Source of the DNA: a virus
Virus record (IMG/VR): IMGVR_UViG_3300032293_000711
Location: 1 to 29,730 of that record
Length of the DNA: 29,730 nucleotides
Reading direction: 5' to 3' (one strand)
Shown: positions 1-7,653 of the stretch, in pieces
Layout: each line of letters opens with the position of its first letter
Numbering within the stretch: position 1 is the stretch's first letter
Made by a program: the position numbers and the translations under genes
Notes under the pieces: generated by a model
Database searches by the model: none
What the model was told of the DNA's origin: nothing
Seen by the model: only the letters and a program-made list of their open reading frames with translations

Positions 1-123
1 AATTGGAGATGAGAAAGAGGATATGATGTCCGCAGCAGAATTGACTGACGGAACAAAGATTGAAACAGACGAAACAGGTGATTTTAAGGTAGGACAAAAA
101 CTCTACGTTATTACAGAAGCCGG
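1..123. repeat. Terminal direct repeat (circular-assembly overlap), left copy
   Basis: Bases 1-123 are identical to 29608-29730. The reading frame that begins at 29303 continues through the second copy and on into position 466 without a break. The repeat is therefore best read as the overlap left when a circular or circularly permuted genome is written linearly, giving a unit length of 29,607 bp. A genuine short terminal repeat is less likely because it would lie inside a structural gene. Confidence 0.9.
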
Positions 124-466
124 TGAGAAAGTTTCAGCACCAGAAGGAGAACACACAACATCATCAGGTATTACATTAGTAGTAAATGGTGAAGGTTTCA
201 TCACGGGAGTAAAATACCCTGATAGAGATGGTGAAGGTTCTTTGAGTGAAATGAAAAAAATGAAAGAGGCTATGGCAGAAATGATTGGATTGATTAAAGA
301 CCTAAATGATTTTAGAACAGATTTTAACAAAATGAAAACTGACTTTGAGGCATTTAAGAAACAACCCGACAGAGAACCAGTAGTTAAAAAGTTCAGCACA
401 ACCTCTGCTGATAGATTAGATTGGAAATTGGAATTGATTAAAAGTTCCAGAGGAGTAAAAAAATAA
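1..466 (+). CDS. Scaffold-like capsid assembly protein, C-terminal part (gene starts at 29303)
   Basis: This is the 3' part of a gene that starts at 29303 and crosses the circular join; the whole protein is 256 residues. The frame enters at base 2, so the ATGs at 23 and 26 are internal. This half holds the second copy of a roughly 60-residue beta-rich module (GDFKVGQKLYVIT, then APEGEHTTSSG). It is followed by a charged, heptad-like helical stretch of Lys, Met, Glu and Phe (SEMKKMKEAMAEM to FEAFKKQ) and a basic C-terminus. The gene lies between the protease fusion and the major capsid protein, where scaffolding proteins normally sit, and a coiled-coil C-terminus fits that role. A decoration protein is the alternative. 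The role is inferred from position and composition. Confidence 0.65.
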   Translation, partial: IGDEKEDMMSAAELTDGTKIETDETGDFKVGQKLYVITEAGEKVSAPEGEHTTSSGITLVVNGEGFITGVKYPDRDGEGSLSEMKKMKEAMAEMIGLIKDLNDFRTDFNKMKTDFEAFKKQPDREPVVKKFSTTSADRLDWKLELIKSSRGVKK

Positions 467-499
467 AACAAATAAAAATAAAAACTAATAAAAATTAAA

Positions 500-803
500 A
501 TGGAAAATAAAAAAACTGGTTCTAAAACAACCAAAATGAACTTTAACTATGATTTGACGAACTTACCGACATACAATAGTTATGGAGACGAAATGCTTAT
601 CAAGGCTTTCTTGGGATTGACCCTTCCAAAGTATTCTATGGTAAGACCTAACTTAAAAGGAACTACTGAAAAAGTAGGTTTCGTTACAGATGAAATCTTT
701 TTACAAGACCTTTCTTGTGGATTTGACCCTTCTGGAACAACTACTCAAAACGTAGTTACGATTGACTTATGTAACAAAAAGTTAAATCAGCAACTTTGTC
801 CGT
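500..803 (+). CDS. Major capsid protein, exon 1
   Basis: This exon encodes the N-terminal 101 residues of the shell protein, starting MENKKTGSKTT after an A-rich leader with no Shine-Dalgarno. The frame runs on only to a TAA at 812-814 inside the intron, so unspliced RNA would give a useless 104-residue product. The 5' splice site is placed after T803 because GTCCGT (798-803) pairs with GCGGAC (820-825), with the U-G wobble at the cut that group I introns require. Joined to exon 2, the protein is about 317-320 residues, a normal size for an HK97-fold capsid protein. Position after protease and scaffold genes and before a tail-tube-like gene supports the call. Homology could not be searched. 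Confidence 0.75.
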
Positions 804-1072
804 TAGAGTATTAAATTAAGCGGACATTAAATCGGGTGAATTGCTGGGAAACCTGGAGACAGACAATCAGCAGCCAAATCTACGAAGTGAATTAAAGTAG
901 TAGAGAGGTTCAACGACTAATAGGTGAGTATCACACACAATAATCCTAACACGAGCGCCCGACACCGATAAAAAGGTGATGATATAGTCTAATCACTACG
1001 AATAATCGTAAATAAAGGTAGTGAAGGTAAGGATAAAGAGCCATACCGATAATAAAAATGATGATTTATACG
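804..1072 (+). ncRNA. Group I self-splicing intron in the major capsid gene
   Basis: About 260-270 bases without coding potential interrupt the capsid gene and contain a full group I core. P1 is exon GTCCGT with GCGGAC at 820-825. P3 is TCGGG (832-836) with CCCGA (958-962). The P4 region is TTGCTG (841-846) with CAGCAG (868-873). P7 is GACTA (915-919) with TAGTC (985-989), inside the classical R (TTCAACGACTA) and S (GATATAGTCT) boxes. P8 is CACC (963-966) with GGTG (975-978). P9 is TCACTAC (993-999) with GTAGTGA (1018-1024). A further GGTA/TACC hairpin lies at 1026-1047. No homing endonuclease is encoded inside. The 3' end must be a G that keeps frame: G1072 is preferred, but G1063, G1060 and G1048 are possible. 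Confidence 0.92.
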
Positions 1073-1722
1073 ACACATACTTATCTCAATATTTGAGTGA
1101 TAGTAATTTCCAAGAGAGCGTCCCATTTGAGGAAGTAATCTTAACAGACATCTCTAACAGAGTGGCTAATGAAATTGAAATCCAATTGTGGAGAAATACT
1201 ACAGCAACTGGTGCTACTCAATACAATAATCAGTGCTTTAATGGTGTTAAATCTTTGATTACTTCAGGTAATGGTGCTACAGCGGTTGCTTACACTGCGG
1301 CTACTCCAACAAACGGATTAGATGTATTCACAACTTACTACCAAAATATCCCTCAAAACGTATTACACAGAGACGATTTGGTAATCTATTGTGGATATGC
1401 TGACTATCGTGCGTTAGTTGCTTCTATGAGAAACTCAAGTTACGTCAATCTATTCAGTTTTGATGATAAGTCAGCGGCTGCGGGAGACACCTGGAGTGTT
1501 ATGCTTCCTGGAACTAATGTAAGAGTAATTCCTACACAAGGTTTAACAGGACAGAACTACGTAACCGCAGGTGCGGCGGGTTATATAATGGTGGGTATGA
1601 ATAATGAGATGATGACTATTCGTAGTATGTATGACCCGTTCCAAGATGTAATTAAGATAAACCTTCACGCTACTTATGGCGTTGGTGTATTTGATGTAGC
1701 ATCATTTATGGCAACAGCATAA
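1073..1722 (+). CDS. Major capsid protein, exon 2
   Basis: This is the C-terminal two thirds of the shell protein. The open frame can be read from a GTG at 1021, but bases 1021-1047 are intron stem sequence, so the coding part starts near 1060-1073. Joining T803 to A1073 gives ...QQLCPYTYLSQYL in frame. The exon then reads SVPFEEVILTDISNRVANEIEIQLWRN, a helix typical of capsid E-loop/spine regions. It continues into a beta-rich P/A-domain-like portion with DDLVIYCGYADYRAL and ends VGVFDVASFMATA. Twenty-five bases separate it from the next structural gene, so the two are probably co-transcribed up to the hairpin at 2313. The exact first codon depends on the 3' splice site. Confidence 0.78.
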
Positions 1723-1747
1723 ACTAATCTAATATAAAGATATAGAT

Positions 1748-2296
1748 ATGAGTTGTTTTATAGAGGAGGGTTATACCCTTGATTGTCGTAATGCTTCAAC
1801 AGGAGGCATTAAAGCGCTTTGGATTTTAGGCGCAAGTGGAAACACTATTTCAGGTTGGACGTCCAACGTGGATAATGAAATCACATCAATATCAGGTGCT
1901 GGAACTTTCTACAAGTTTGAGTTAGTTAAACAAAGTTCATCTCTTACAGAGGCGATTGCTGTGAATACAACATCGCAGTCAGTAGTGTTTGAACCAACTT
2001 TGGTAATCAACTTACCAAAGATGAACTCTAATTTGAGAAACTTGTTTCAAAGTTTGGTTTCACAAAATAACATCTACGCTATTGTTTTAGACAATAACGA
2101 TAGATATTGGAGTTATGCTTTCGCAAACGGAGGTTTAGTTAGTTCTGGAACATTACAGACAGGTCAAGCATACGCTGACTTAAATGGTATTTCTGCTTTA
2201 ACTATCTCTGCGGGAGAACCTAACTCAACACAAGAAATCGTGGTGACTACTACCCTTGCTGCGATTATGACTGGTATTTCAGTATCTGCTGAATAA
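1748..2296 (+). CDS. Structural protein, probably major tail (tube) protein
   Basis: A 182-residue protein with no signal peptide or membrane segment. It is mostly beta-strand in character and opens with a Cys-containing N-terminus (SCFIEEGYTLDCRNASTGGIKALWI). It contains FYKFELVKQSSSLTE and VLDNNDRYWSYAFANGGL, patterns I associate with abundant structural proteins lying just downstream of the capsid gene in Bacteroidetes phages. Size and beta content suit a tail-tube subunit, and no better tube candidate is seen among the tail genes at 17-21 kb. A capsid decoration protein is the main alternative. It sits 25 bases after the capsid gene and is followed by a strong hairpin, as expected for a highly expressed late unit. 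Confidence 0.55.
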   Translation: MSCFIEEGYTLDCRNASTGGIKALWILGASGNTISGWTSNVDNEITSISGAGTFYKFELVKQSSSLTEAIAVNTTSQSVVFEPTLVINLPKMNSNLRNLFQSLVSQNNIYAIVLDNNDRYWSYAFANGGLVSSGTLQTGQAYADLNGISALTISAGEPNSTQEIVVTTTLAAIMTGISVSAE

Positions 2297-2312
2297 CCAA
2301 TAAAAAAAAACC

Positions 2313-2336
2313 AAAGGGGGGTTAAAATCCCCCTTT
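2313..2336 (+). terminator. G/C-stem hairpin after capsid-tail tube unit
   Basis: AAAGGGGG (2313-2320) pairs with CCCCCTTT (2329-2336) across an 8-base loop. This is the strongest stem in the late region and directly follows the two most abundant virion genes. The plus-strand tail is only weakly U-rich (TTTATAG), so it may attenuate or stabilise rather than stop transcription. The A-run at 2302-2310 gives a good U-tract for minus-strand transcription. Confidence 0.6.
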
Positions 2337-2362
2337 ATAGCCTTATATTAAAAAAGAACAAA

Positions 2363-3406
2363 ATGAAGTGGAACGGAAGGAATTATAGACCCGCAGGACA
2401 ATACATCAGGCACTCAAAGAACAATAAAGATTTTAACTTTGAGGACGCCTTAAAACCTTTGGGTGAAAAGGAAAATAAAGGAAATGTATGGGTGCCTGTG
2501 AAACAGGTTATTATGAACGTTCCAGAGACAACATCAGCAGTTCCTGTATCACCTACTCCTACTCCGTCAATTACCCCTACAAATACTTTAACTCCTACCC
2601 CGAGTGTAACCCCCACTTTAACAAACACTCCAACGAATACACAAACCCCAAGTATTACTCCAACAAATACTTTAACACCTACTAACACAACAACAACAAC
2701 TCCAACGCCTACAAGGACGCCAACTCCAACAACTCAAAAAGTTATATTGAGTGGTGGAACAATTACTGATGCTGGTGGATTTAGAACTCACACCTTTACA
2801 TCAAACGGGACTTTATCTGTTATACAGGGTGGTCCTGTGACTTTATTGATGGTCGCTGGTGGTGGTGGCGGTGGTGGAGGTAAAAGTGTTGGTGGAACAG
2901 GTGGAGGCGGTGGTGGAGGCGGTCAAATCTATACCGCTTATACAATCTCAACAGGAGGTGCGATTGTTATAGGACAAGGTGGCGCAGGTGGTGGTAATTC
3001 ATCACCAGGAACACAAGGACAAAATACAACAGGATTAGGATTTACCGCTATAGGTGGTGGATTTGGTGGTGCTGGAGGACTTACTGGTGGTGCTGGAGGT
3101 AATGGTGGTAATGGTGGTGGCGGAGGTTGTGGAGATGCTAATAATGGTAATATACAAGGAGCCGGTGGTAATGGAACTATAGGACAAGGAAATAATGGTG
3201 CTGCTGGTGCTGGTAATGGTGGTTCATCAAATAATCAGGCAGGATATTCTATTGGTGGAACAGGATTAGGTTGTGCCGCAAGTGGTGCGAATAATGGTGC
3301 TAATGGTAATGCTAATACAGGAAATGGTGGAGGTGGTGCTCGTGGTTCAACAGGTATAAGTGGTTCAGGTGGTTCAGGTATAGTTAAAATAACCTACGCA
3401 CTATAA
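2363..3406 (+). CDS. Adhesin: PT-repeat linker plus glycine-rich domain
   Basis: A 347-residue protein in three parts. Residues 1-55 form a short basic, Asn-rich head (MKWNGRNYRPAGQYIRHSKN) that may attach it to the virion. Residues about 58-125 are a Pro-Thr-Ser repeat of the [15 protein letters not shown] type. From about 127 a strand-rich lead-in (GGFRTHTFTSNGTL, then LLMVAGGGGGGGG) passes into about 190 residues of Gly-rich, Asn/Ala-containing sequence, ending GSGIVKITYAL. This matches the layout of Gly-rich phage tail-fibre/adhesin domains, whose runs pack as polyglycine II helices and carry receptor-binding loops. It opens the adhesin cluster and is preceded by a hairpin, so it may be transcribed separately from the capsid genes. 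Receptor binding is inferred from family knowledge, not shown. Confidence 0.7.
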   Translation: MKWNGRNYRPAGQYIRHSKNNKDFNFEDALKPLGEKENKGNVWVPVKQVIMNVPETTSAVPVSPTPTPSITPTNTLTPTPSVTPTLTNTPTNTQTPSITPTNTLTPTNTTTTTPTPTRTPTPTTQKVILSGGTITDAGGFRTHTFTSNGTLSVIQGGPVTLLMVAGGGGGGGGKSVGGTGGGGGGGGQIYTAYTISTGGAIVIGQGGAGGGNSSPGTQGQNTTGLGFTAIGGGFGGAGGLTGGAGGNGGNGGGGGCGDANNGNIQGAGGNGTIGQGNNGAAGAGNGGSSNNQAGYSIGGTGLGCAASGANNGANGNANTGNGGGGARGSTGISGSGGSGIVKITYAL

Positions 3407-3410
3407 ACTA

Positions 3411-3614
3411 ATGTATAGAATTGGGGATATAGCGTTTGATAATTATTATGTTAGAAGTGTGGAATTAGAATTAGAAAGTTGTGATTTAACAATAAAAGTA
3501 ATATTCCATAAAGACGATATAACAAGAGAAAAACATTACAAGATACAAACAGATTGTAATGTGGATATAAATAAGTTGATTGATAATTTAAGTGAGATAT
3601 TAAAAGATGAGTAG
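3411..3614 (+). CDS. Small hypothetical protein between adhesins
   Basis: A 67-residue protein ([16 protein letters not shown]) with beta-hairpin-like charged strands ([20 protein letters not shown]) and a C-terminal helix ([15 protein letters not shown]). It starts 4 bases after the Gly-rich adhesin and its end overlaps the next adhesin by 8 bases, so it is almost certainly translated as part of the cluster. There is no signal peptide or membrane segment. I do not recognise the family. Adhesin chaperone or small virion component are the options suggested by its place. Confidence 0.65.
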   Translation: MYRIGDIAFDNYYVRSVELELESCDLTIKVIFHKDDITREKHYKIQTDCNVDINKLIDNLSEILKDE

Positions 3615-4716
3615 AGTATTTTTAAGAAAACAATTTTCTAACTATCTTGGTGAGAACCGAGCGATAGATGATATTATTGTTAGATTTGTTGCTGATGGTC
3701 CATCACCATCACCTACTCCTGTTCCGGTGACCCCTACTCCAACGCCGACCCCGTCAATTACTCCAAGTATCACCCCTTCAGTTACTCCAACAAGGACTTT
3801 AACGCCTACTCCTACAAAGACAAGCACACCAACTCCTACAAGGACACCTGCTCCTGCTTGTGATATTACTTATACAGAATTACCATCACCAACTCCAAGT
3901 CCTACCCCTACGATTACACCGACATTAACTCAAACACCAACACCAAGTCCTGCTGTTGTATATGACCCTAACGCACAATTATTCTTTAACGCAATTACAG
4001 CATCGGGTGGAACTTTAACAAACACAGAAAAAACAGCAGTAAATACTTTGGTTATTGACTTAAAAGGATATGGATTATGGACCAAAATGATTGGTTTATA
4101 TCCAGTTGTTGGAACTACAAGTGTTACTCAATCATTTAACTTAAAAAATCCATCACAATATAATTTAGGATTTAATGGAACTTGGGCTCACACGGCAGGT
4201 GGAGCAGAACCAAGTGAAATAAATGGATATGCTACAACGGGAATTATTCCATCTGTAATCAATTTCCAATTAAGCGGTTCAATTCACTATTCTATGTATA
4301 TTACTGAAAACTATGCTTCTGGTGGATATGATATTGGTGTATCAAATAACGGACAAGATTTTGCTTTAATTAGTTCTTATGGAGGTAATAATACAGCCTA
4401 CATAAATGTAGGTTCTGGATATTTAACAATCGCTAATGGTGGAAGCACAAAGAAAAATTGGTTAATGACGAATAGTGGCGGAACATCAAACATTTATAGA
4501 GATGGTGTTTCACTTGTTAGTGGTTCATACGCAATAAACACAGGTTCAATAACACAGATGTTATTATCCGCCATCAACTTAAATGGAATACCAAATCAAT
4601 TTAGCGGAAGGAGTTGGGCTTTAGCATCAATAGGATTAGGTATGGACGCAACAGATGCTACAAATTACAATAACGCAGTCGTAGCATTCCAAACAACATT
4701 AGGAAGACAAAATTAA
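3607..4716 (+). CDS. Tail fibre/adhesin with PT-repeat linker
   Basis: A 369-residue protein. Residues 1-35 are a short head ([20 protein letters not shown], then IVRFVADG). Residues about 35-118 are two Pro-Thr-Ser blocks broken by a short Cys-containing insert ([10 protein letters not shown]). Residues about 118-369 form a globular domain beginning [17 protein letters not shown] and [22 protein letters not shown], with [19 protein letters not shown] and a closing [15 protein letters not shown]. That domain resembles a widespread phage tail-fibre domain with the DLKxxGLWxKM and NLKxPxxxxxxF patterns. It sits inside the adhesin cluster, overlapping the gene before it and followed after 4 bases by another PT protein. 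It is likely a virion surface adhesin; receptor unknown. Confidence 0.7.
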   Translation: MSRVFLRKQFSNYLGENRAIDDIIVRFVADGPSPSPTPVPVTPTPTPTPSITPSITPSVTPTRTLTPTPTKTSTPTPTRTPAPACDITYTELPSPTPSPTPTITPTLTQTPTPSPAVVYDPNAQLFFNAITASGGTLTNTEKTAVNTLVIDLKGYGLWTKMIGLYPVVGTTSVTQSFNLKNPSQYNLGFNGTWAHTAGGAEPSEINGYATTGIIPSVINFQLSGSIHYSMYITENYASGGYDIGVSNNGQDFALISSYGGNNTAYINVGSGYLTIANGGSTKKNWLMTNSGGTSNIYRDGVSLVSGSYAINTGSITQMLLSAINLNGIPNQFSGRSWALASIGLGMDATDATNYNNAVVAFQTTLGRQN

Positions 4717-4720
4717 AGAT

Positions 4721-5368
4721 ATGGCAACACAGATACAATTACAATCCACGAACTATAACGGACAAATAGCCGATATTACCTTCTATCCTTGTAGTGGTGG
4801 AACTATTAGTTTGGGTAATCAAACAATACCATATACTTACACAAATGATAATTATGAGGGAACTTATGATTTGTATTTTTCAGCGTTTAATCAAACTTGC
4901 CAATTAGTAATTATTTGTCTTAGCCCAACACCAACGCCTACTTTAACACCAACAACGACACAAGGTATAACCCCAACCCCAACCCCAAGTGTTACGGCAA
5001 CATTAAGCCCTACACCAACGAATACAGGGACACCTACTAATACTCCAAGTGTTAGTCCAAGTGCTACACCAACGATTACCCCAACCAATACAAGCACACC
5101 AACCAATACTCCAAGTGTTAGTCCAAGTGCTACACCGACTATCACTCCAACCAATACAAGCACACCAACCAATACTCCAAGTGTTAGTCCAAGTGCTACA
5201 CCGACTATCACTCCAACAAACACGGGGACACCTACAAATACACCAACGAGCACTTTAACTCCAACACCAACACCGAGTGGAGCAGTAGTTGGAGGACATA
5301 AATTACAAGCCGAAAACGCTGATTTCTTACAAGCAGAAAACGGAGACGATATAAACATAGAACATTAA
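4721..5368 (+). CDS. PT-repeat virion surface protein
   Basis: A 215-residue protein. The first 68 residues are a small beta domain ([21 protein letters not shown], then [10 protein letters not shown]) with three or four Cys. Residues 69-188 are almost entirely Pro-Thr-Ser-Asn, including three copies of a 22-residue unit encoded by a 66-bp tandem repeat. The last 27 residues contain a doubled LQAENxD motif ([18 protein letters not shown]). It looks like an anchoring domain carrying a long flexible stalk and an acidic tip. It begins 4 bases after the adhesin gene. I know no function; an adhesin that lost its terminal domain, or a spacer protein, are both possible. Confidence 0.62.
   Translation: MATQIQLQSTNYNGQIADITFYPCSGGTISLGNQTIPYTYTNDNYEGTYDLYFSAFNQTCQLVIICLSPTPTPTLTPTTTQGITPTPTPSVTATLSPTPTNTGTPTNTPSVSPSATPTITPTNTSTPTNTPSVSPSATPTITPTNTSTPTNTPSVSPSATPTITPTNTGTPTNTPTSTLTPTPTPSGAVVGGHKLQAENADFLQAENGDDINIEH
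5041..5238 (+). repeat. 66-bp tandem repeat, three copies
   Basis: Copies start at 5041, 5107 and 5173 with the period repeating exactly. Copies 1 and 2 differ at only a few third-codon positions, and copy 3 diverges over its last 20 bases. Each encodes a 22-residue unit ([18 protein letters not shown] plus four residues). Near-identity at the DNA level suggests recent expansion by slippage or unequal recombination, so copy number may vary between relatives. Confidence 0.9.
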
Positions 5369-5384
5369 AAAAAAATAAAATAAA

Positions 5385-6464
5385 ATGGCAAATACGAGAA
5401 TTAGTCAATTACCTCTTTATTCTGGCTCCGCTGCGGATTTAAGATGGTTCGTAATGAATAACAGCGGTGAAACTGAAACCTTTAAGTATAGTGGATATTC
5501 AAGTCCATTTTTATCTACAGGAACAACAAATAAAGTAATTCAACCAGTAGATGGTAAAGCATTATTACAAGTTGGTAGTGGTAATACATTTAATGATTAT
5601 TCAGGCACAAATCTTAAAAATGCTATTGTTATAGGTAATAGAAACAAAGTTGATGGTGGCGCTGATACACCAGTAATGTTTATTGGTAATGATTTAGATA
5701 GTCAGCAATTCGGTTCATACGCATTACACATAGGAAACGGACACTACGCATCAGGTTCTTACAATTTAAGTATTGGTGATAGTGGTATAGAAATGAACGG
5801 AAACTATGGTTTAATCATAGGACACTCGGGGGGTATTCAAGCACACAAATCTTGGGGAACAGACAACTATAATTTAGGACAATCAAACCAAACACAAGGT
5901 ATTACAGGAGCATATACATTTGGTAGAAACCATACAATATCAAGTGGTGAGTGGGGCGGTATATTTGGTGGTTCTAACCATACTATAAGTTCATCAGGTA
6001 ATTACAACGCAATTCTTGGTGGGTATAATTCATCAATTACAGGTGGAACAAATGTCGTAATGTTGGGAACAAGTGGTAGAACAGCAGATGCTTCTAATAC
6101 GACTTATGTTGAAAACTTAAAAGTATTCGGTCAATCACAATCACAATCAAATAACGTAGGTAGTGTTTCAACAGGAACAAGAACATTAGATTTCAACACA
6201 GGTAATATTCAATATTTCCAACTAACATCAGGTTCTACAATTGTATTAGACGCTACAAACTATAAAGATGGTGCGACTTATATTGTTAAAGTAAAACAAC
6301 CATCATCTGGAACAAACGCAACTATGACTTTTACATCACCATTATTTAAGTTTCCAAATGGTGTGGCACCGACATTATCAACAGGTAATAACGAGGAGGA
6401 CATTTTGTCTTTCATTTGTATAGGAACAACATTATACGGAAACATACAAAAAACCTTTATTTAA
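5385..6464 (+). CDS. Tail fibre protein with beta-helix-like repeats
   Basis: A 359-residue protein opening MANTRISQLPLYSG, a start commonly seen in fibre proteins. Residues about 60-240 carry loose repeats rich in Gly, Asn, Ile and Ser (IVIGNRNKV, FGRNHTISSGEWGGIFGGSNHTISSSG, ILGGYNSSITGG, VVMLGTSGRT). These suggest a beta-helix or a trimeric, YadA-head-like shaft. The end (YVENLKVFGQ, LDFNTGNIQYFQLTSG, FKFPNGVAPTLS, ILSFICIGTTLYGN) resembles a distal fibre beta-sandwich found in many aquatic phages. It has an A-rich leader and no Shine-Dalgarno, and lies in the adhesin cluster 1 base before the next gene. Host-receptor contact is inferred. Confidence 0.68.
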   Translation: MANTRISQLPLYSGSAADLRWFVMNNSGETETFKYSGYSSPFLSTGTTNKVIQPVDGKALLQVGSGNTFNDYSGTNLKNAIVIGNRNKVDGGADTPVMFIGNDLDSQQFGSYALHIGNGHYASGSYNLSIGDSGIEMNGNYGLIIGHSGGIQAHKSWGTDNYNLGQSNQTQGITGAYTFGRNHTISSGEWGGIFGGSNHTISSSGNYNAILGGYNSSITGGTNVVMLGTSGRTADASNTTYVENLKVFGQSQSQSNNVGSVSTGTRTLDFNTGNIQYFQLTSGSTIVLDATNYKDGATYIVKVKQPSSGTNATMTFTSPLFKFPNGVAPTLSTGNNEEDILSFICIGTTLYGNIQKTFI

Positions 6465-6465
6465 G

Positions 6466-7203
6466 ATGACTATACCATTTAACTTTTCATTTTGGGCTGA
6501 ATACCAACCACCAATTGTAACGACTGGTTTATACGCATATTTTGATGGTAGTAATCCAGCATCATTACCAACAAGTGCGACAACTGGTTCTATATGGACG
6601 AGTATAAGTGGGACATCTACGGGAACAACGGCTGTAATAAACTCTGTAATTGAGGGACCAGCAGTATCTTATACTGGTGATTATCAAGGTGGATTAAACC
6701 TTAACGCATACGGACATCAAGGAGTTAGTGTAAATAAACTTTTATTACCTTCATCAGGGACTACTAATTGGTCTTATGAAACTTGGATAAATACGGCAAC
6801 AGGAACTACTGGTTTAGATGCTTTATATGCTGTTGGTGGTAATTTGAGTATAAGGGTTGGTTCTAACGACCAAAAAATCTATGTAAATCCATATTCACCA
6901 TCAACTTATGGTGTGATTGGTAGTGGTGCTACGAACGGACAAAACATACATATTGTGGTGACTTACAACTATACTACAAAAGAAACCAAATGTTATGTAA
7001 ATAATGTTCTACAACCACAGGTTTTATCTCCTGTTTGGACTTATAGTATTACACAAACATTTAGCACACTTGCTATTGGGGCAGCACTTGGTGGTAGATG
7101 GTTAGGAACTATGTATAAAGTTAGAACCTATGCGGGTATTCTAACAGCAAGTCAGGTAGAAAATAACTGGAATGCTGAAAAACAACAATACGGATATTAT
7201 TAA
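6466..7203 (+). CDS. Lectin-like (LamG/concanavalin-fold) adhesin
   Basis: A 245-residue protein with the pattern of a Laminin-G/concanavalin A-like jelly roll. It has an opening strand TTGLYAYFDGSNPASLP, a central WSYETWINTATG strand and an IHIVVTYNYTTKETKCYVNNVL pair (the usual typical 'vvyty d g..k.YvNg' motif). It closes with STLAIGAALGGRWLGTMYKVRTYAGILTASQVENNWNAEK, the common 'yrvyn raLs..Ei..Ny' ending. Such domains bind carbohydrate in phage tails. The whole protein is essentially one domain, without a PT linker. It follows the fibre gene by 1 base. Sugar binding is family knowledge; the ligand is unknown. Confidence 0.72.
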   Translation: MTIPFNFSFWAEYQPPIVTTGLYAYFDGSNPASLPTSATTGSIWTSISGTSTGTTAVINSVIEGPAVSYTGDYQGGLNLNAYGHQGVSVNKLLLPSSGTTNWSYETWINTATGTTGLDALYAVGGNLSIRVGSNDQKIYVNPYSPSTYGVIGSGATNGQNIHIVVTYNYTTKETKCYVNNVLQPQVLSPVWTYSITQTFSTLAIGAALGGRWLGTMYKVRTYAGILTASQVENNWNAEKQQYGYY

Positions 7204-7215
7204 AAGAAAATAAAT

Positions 7216-7653
7216 ATGGTATATATAAATCAAGGTCAATATAACGAACCAGCGGTGGTATGTAGTAGGAATAAAACCCTACCTAATCCTACTTACCTTT
7301 GGTCTATGTTTCATAAACTCTCGGGGCGTGTATGGAGATTTATACCATACAGAATACCACCGAGCGTATCATACTCACCTGCCTATGATTTATTTGGAGT
7401 TACTATTGATGATAGTATCCCTGAAAGTTTAACAGGAAATACTGGTGCTACTATGTGTAACGTTCATCTTATACCAGGTGAATATTATTGTAAAATATAC
7501 GAGCAAGTATCTACAACAAATCTAAATCCTGCTTTATCTTATGATGTAGTATATGAAACCATCTTTAATGTGGTGGGAATAAACCAAAATACACCTGTTT
7601 CATATAGTGGAACACCTGATGTATTTATTATTTACAACGAGAATAATGATTAA
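7216..7653 (+). CDS. Small virion-type protein upstream of portal
   Basis: A 145-residue protein (MVYINQGQYNEPAVVC), with strand-turn-strand character and segments YLWSMFHKLSGRVWRFIPY and GEYYCKIYEQVSTTNLNPA. I associate this arrangement with an uncharacterised structural-protein family in Bacteroidetes phages that accompanies fibre genes. It has an A-rich leader, and its 3' end overlaps the portal gene by 8 bases (ATG at 7646, stop at 7651-7653), indicating co-translation. There is no membrane segment. Its role is unknown; fibre-associated or neck-associated are both consistent with its place. Confidence 0.55.
   Translation: MVYINQGQYNEPAVVCSRNKTLPNPTYLWSMFHKLSGRVWRFIPYRIPPSVSYSPAYDLFGVTIDDSIPESLTGNTGATMCNVHLIPGEYYCKIYEQVSTTNLNPALSYDVVYETIFNVVGINQNTPVSYSGTPDVFIIYNENND

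Noticed and set aside
103-534. Minus-strand 143-codon frame opposite the scaffold-like gene
   Set aside because: It is the antisense of a well-supported gene, with a composition rich in Phe, Leu and Ser expected from AT-rich antisense, and has no promoter.
1021-1072. GTG-started N-terminus for capsid exon 2
   Set aside because: These bases form the P9 and following hairpin of the group I intron and are not expected in the mature message.
2383-2688. Minus-strand frame reading long Val-Gly repeats
   Set aside because: It is the antisense shadow of the Pro-Thr codon array of the adhesin gene; the same artefact appears at 3642-3827 and 4891-5358.
5041-5238. Regular repeats that could suggest a CRISPR array
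   Set aside because: The repeats are directly adjacent with no unique spacers, are in frame and encode Pro-Thr-Ser; no cas genes are present.
2740-7203. Diversity-generating retroelement acting on the adhesins
   Set aside because: No reverse transcriptase, template repeat or adenine-biased variable repeat was seen anywhere in the window.
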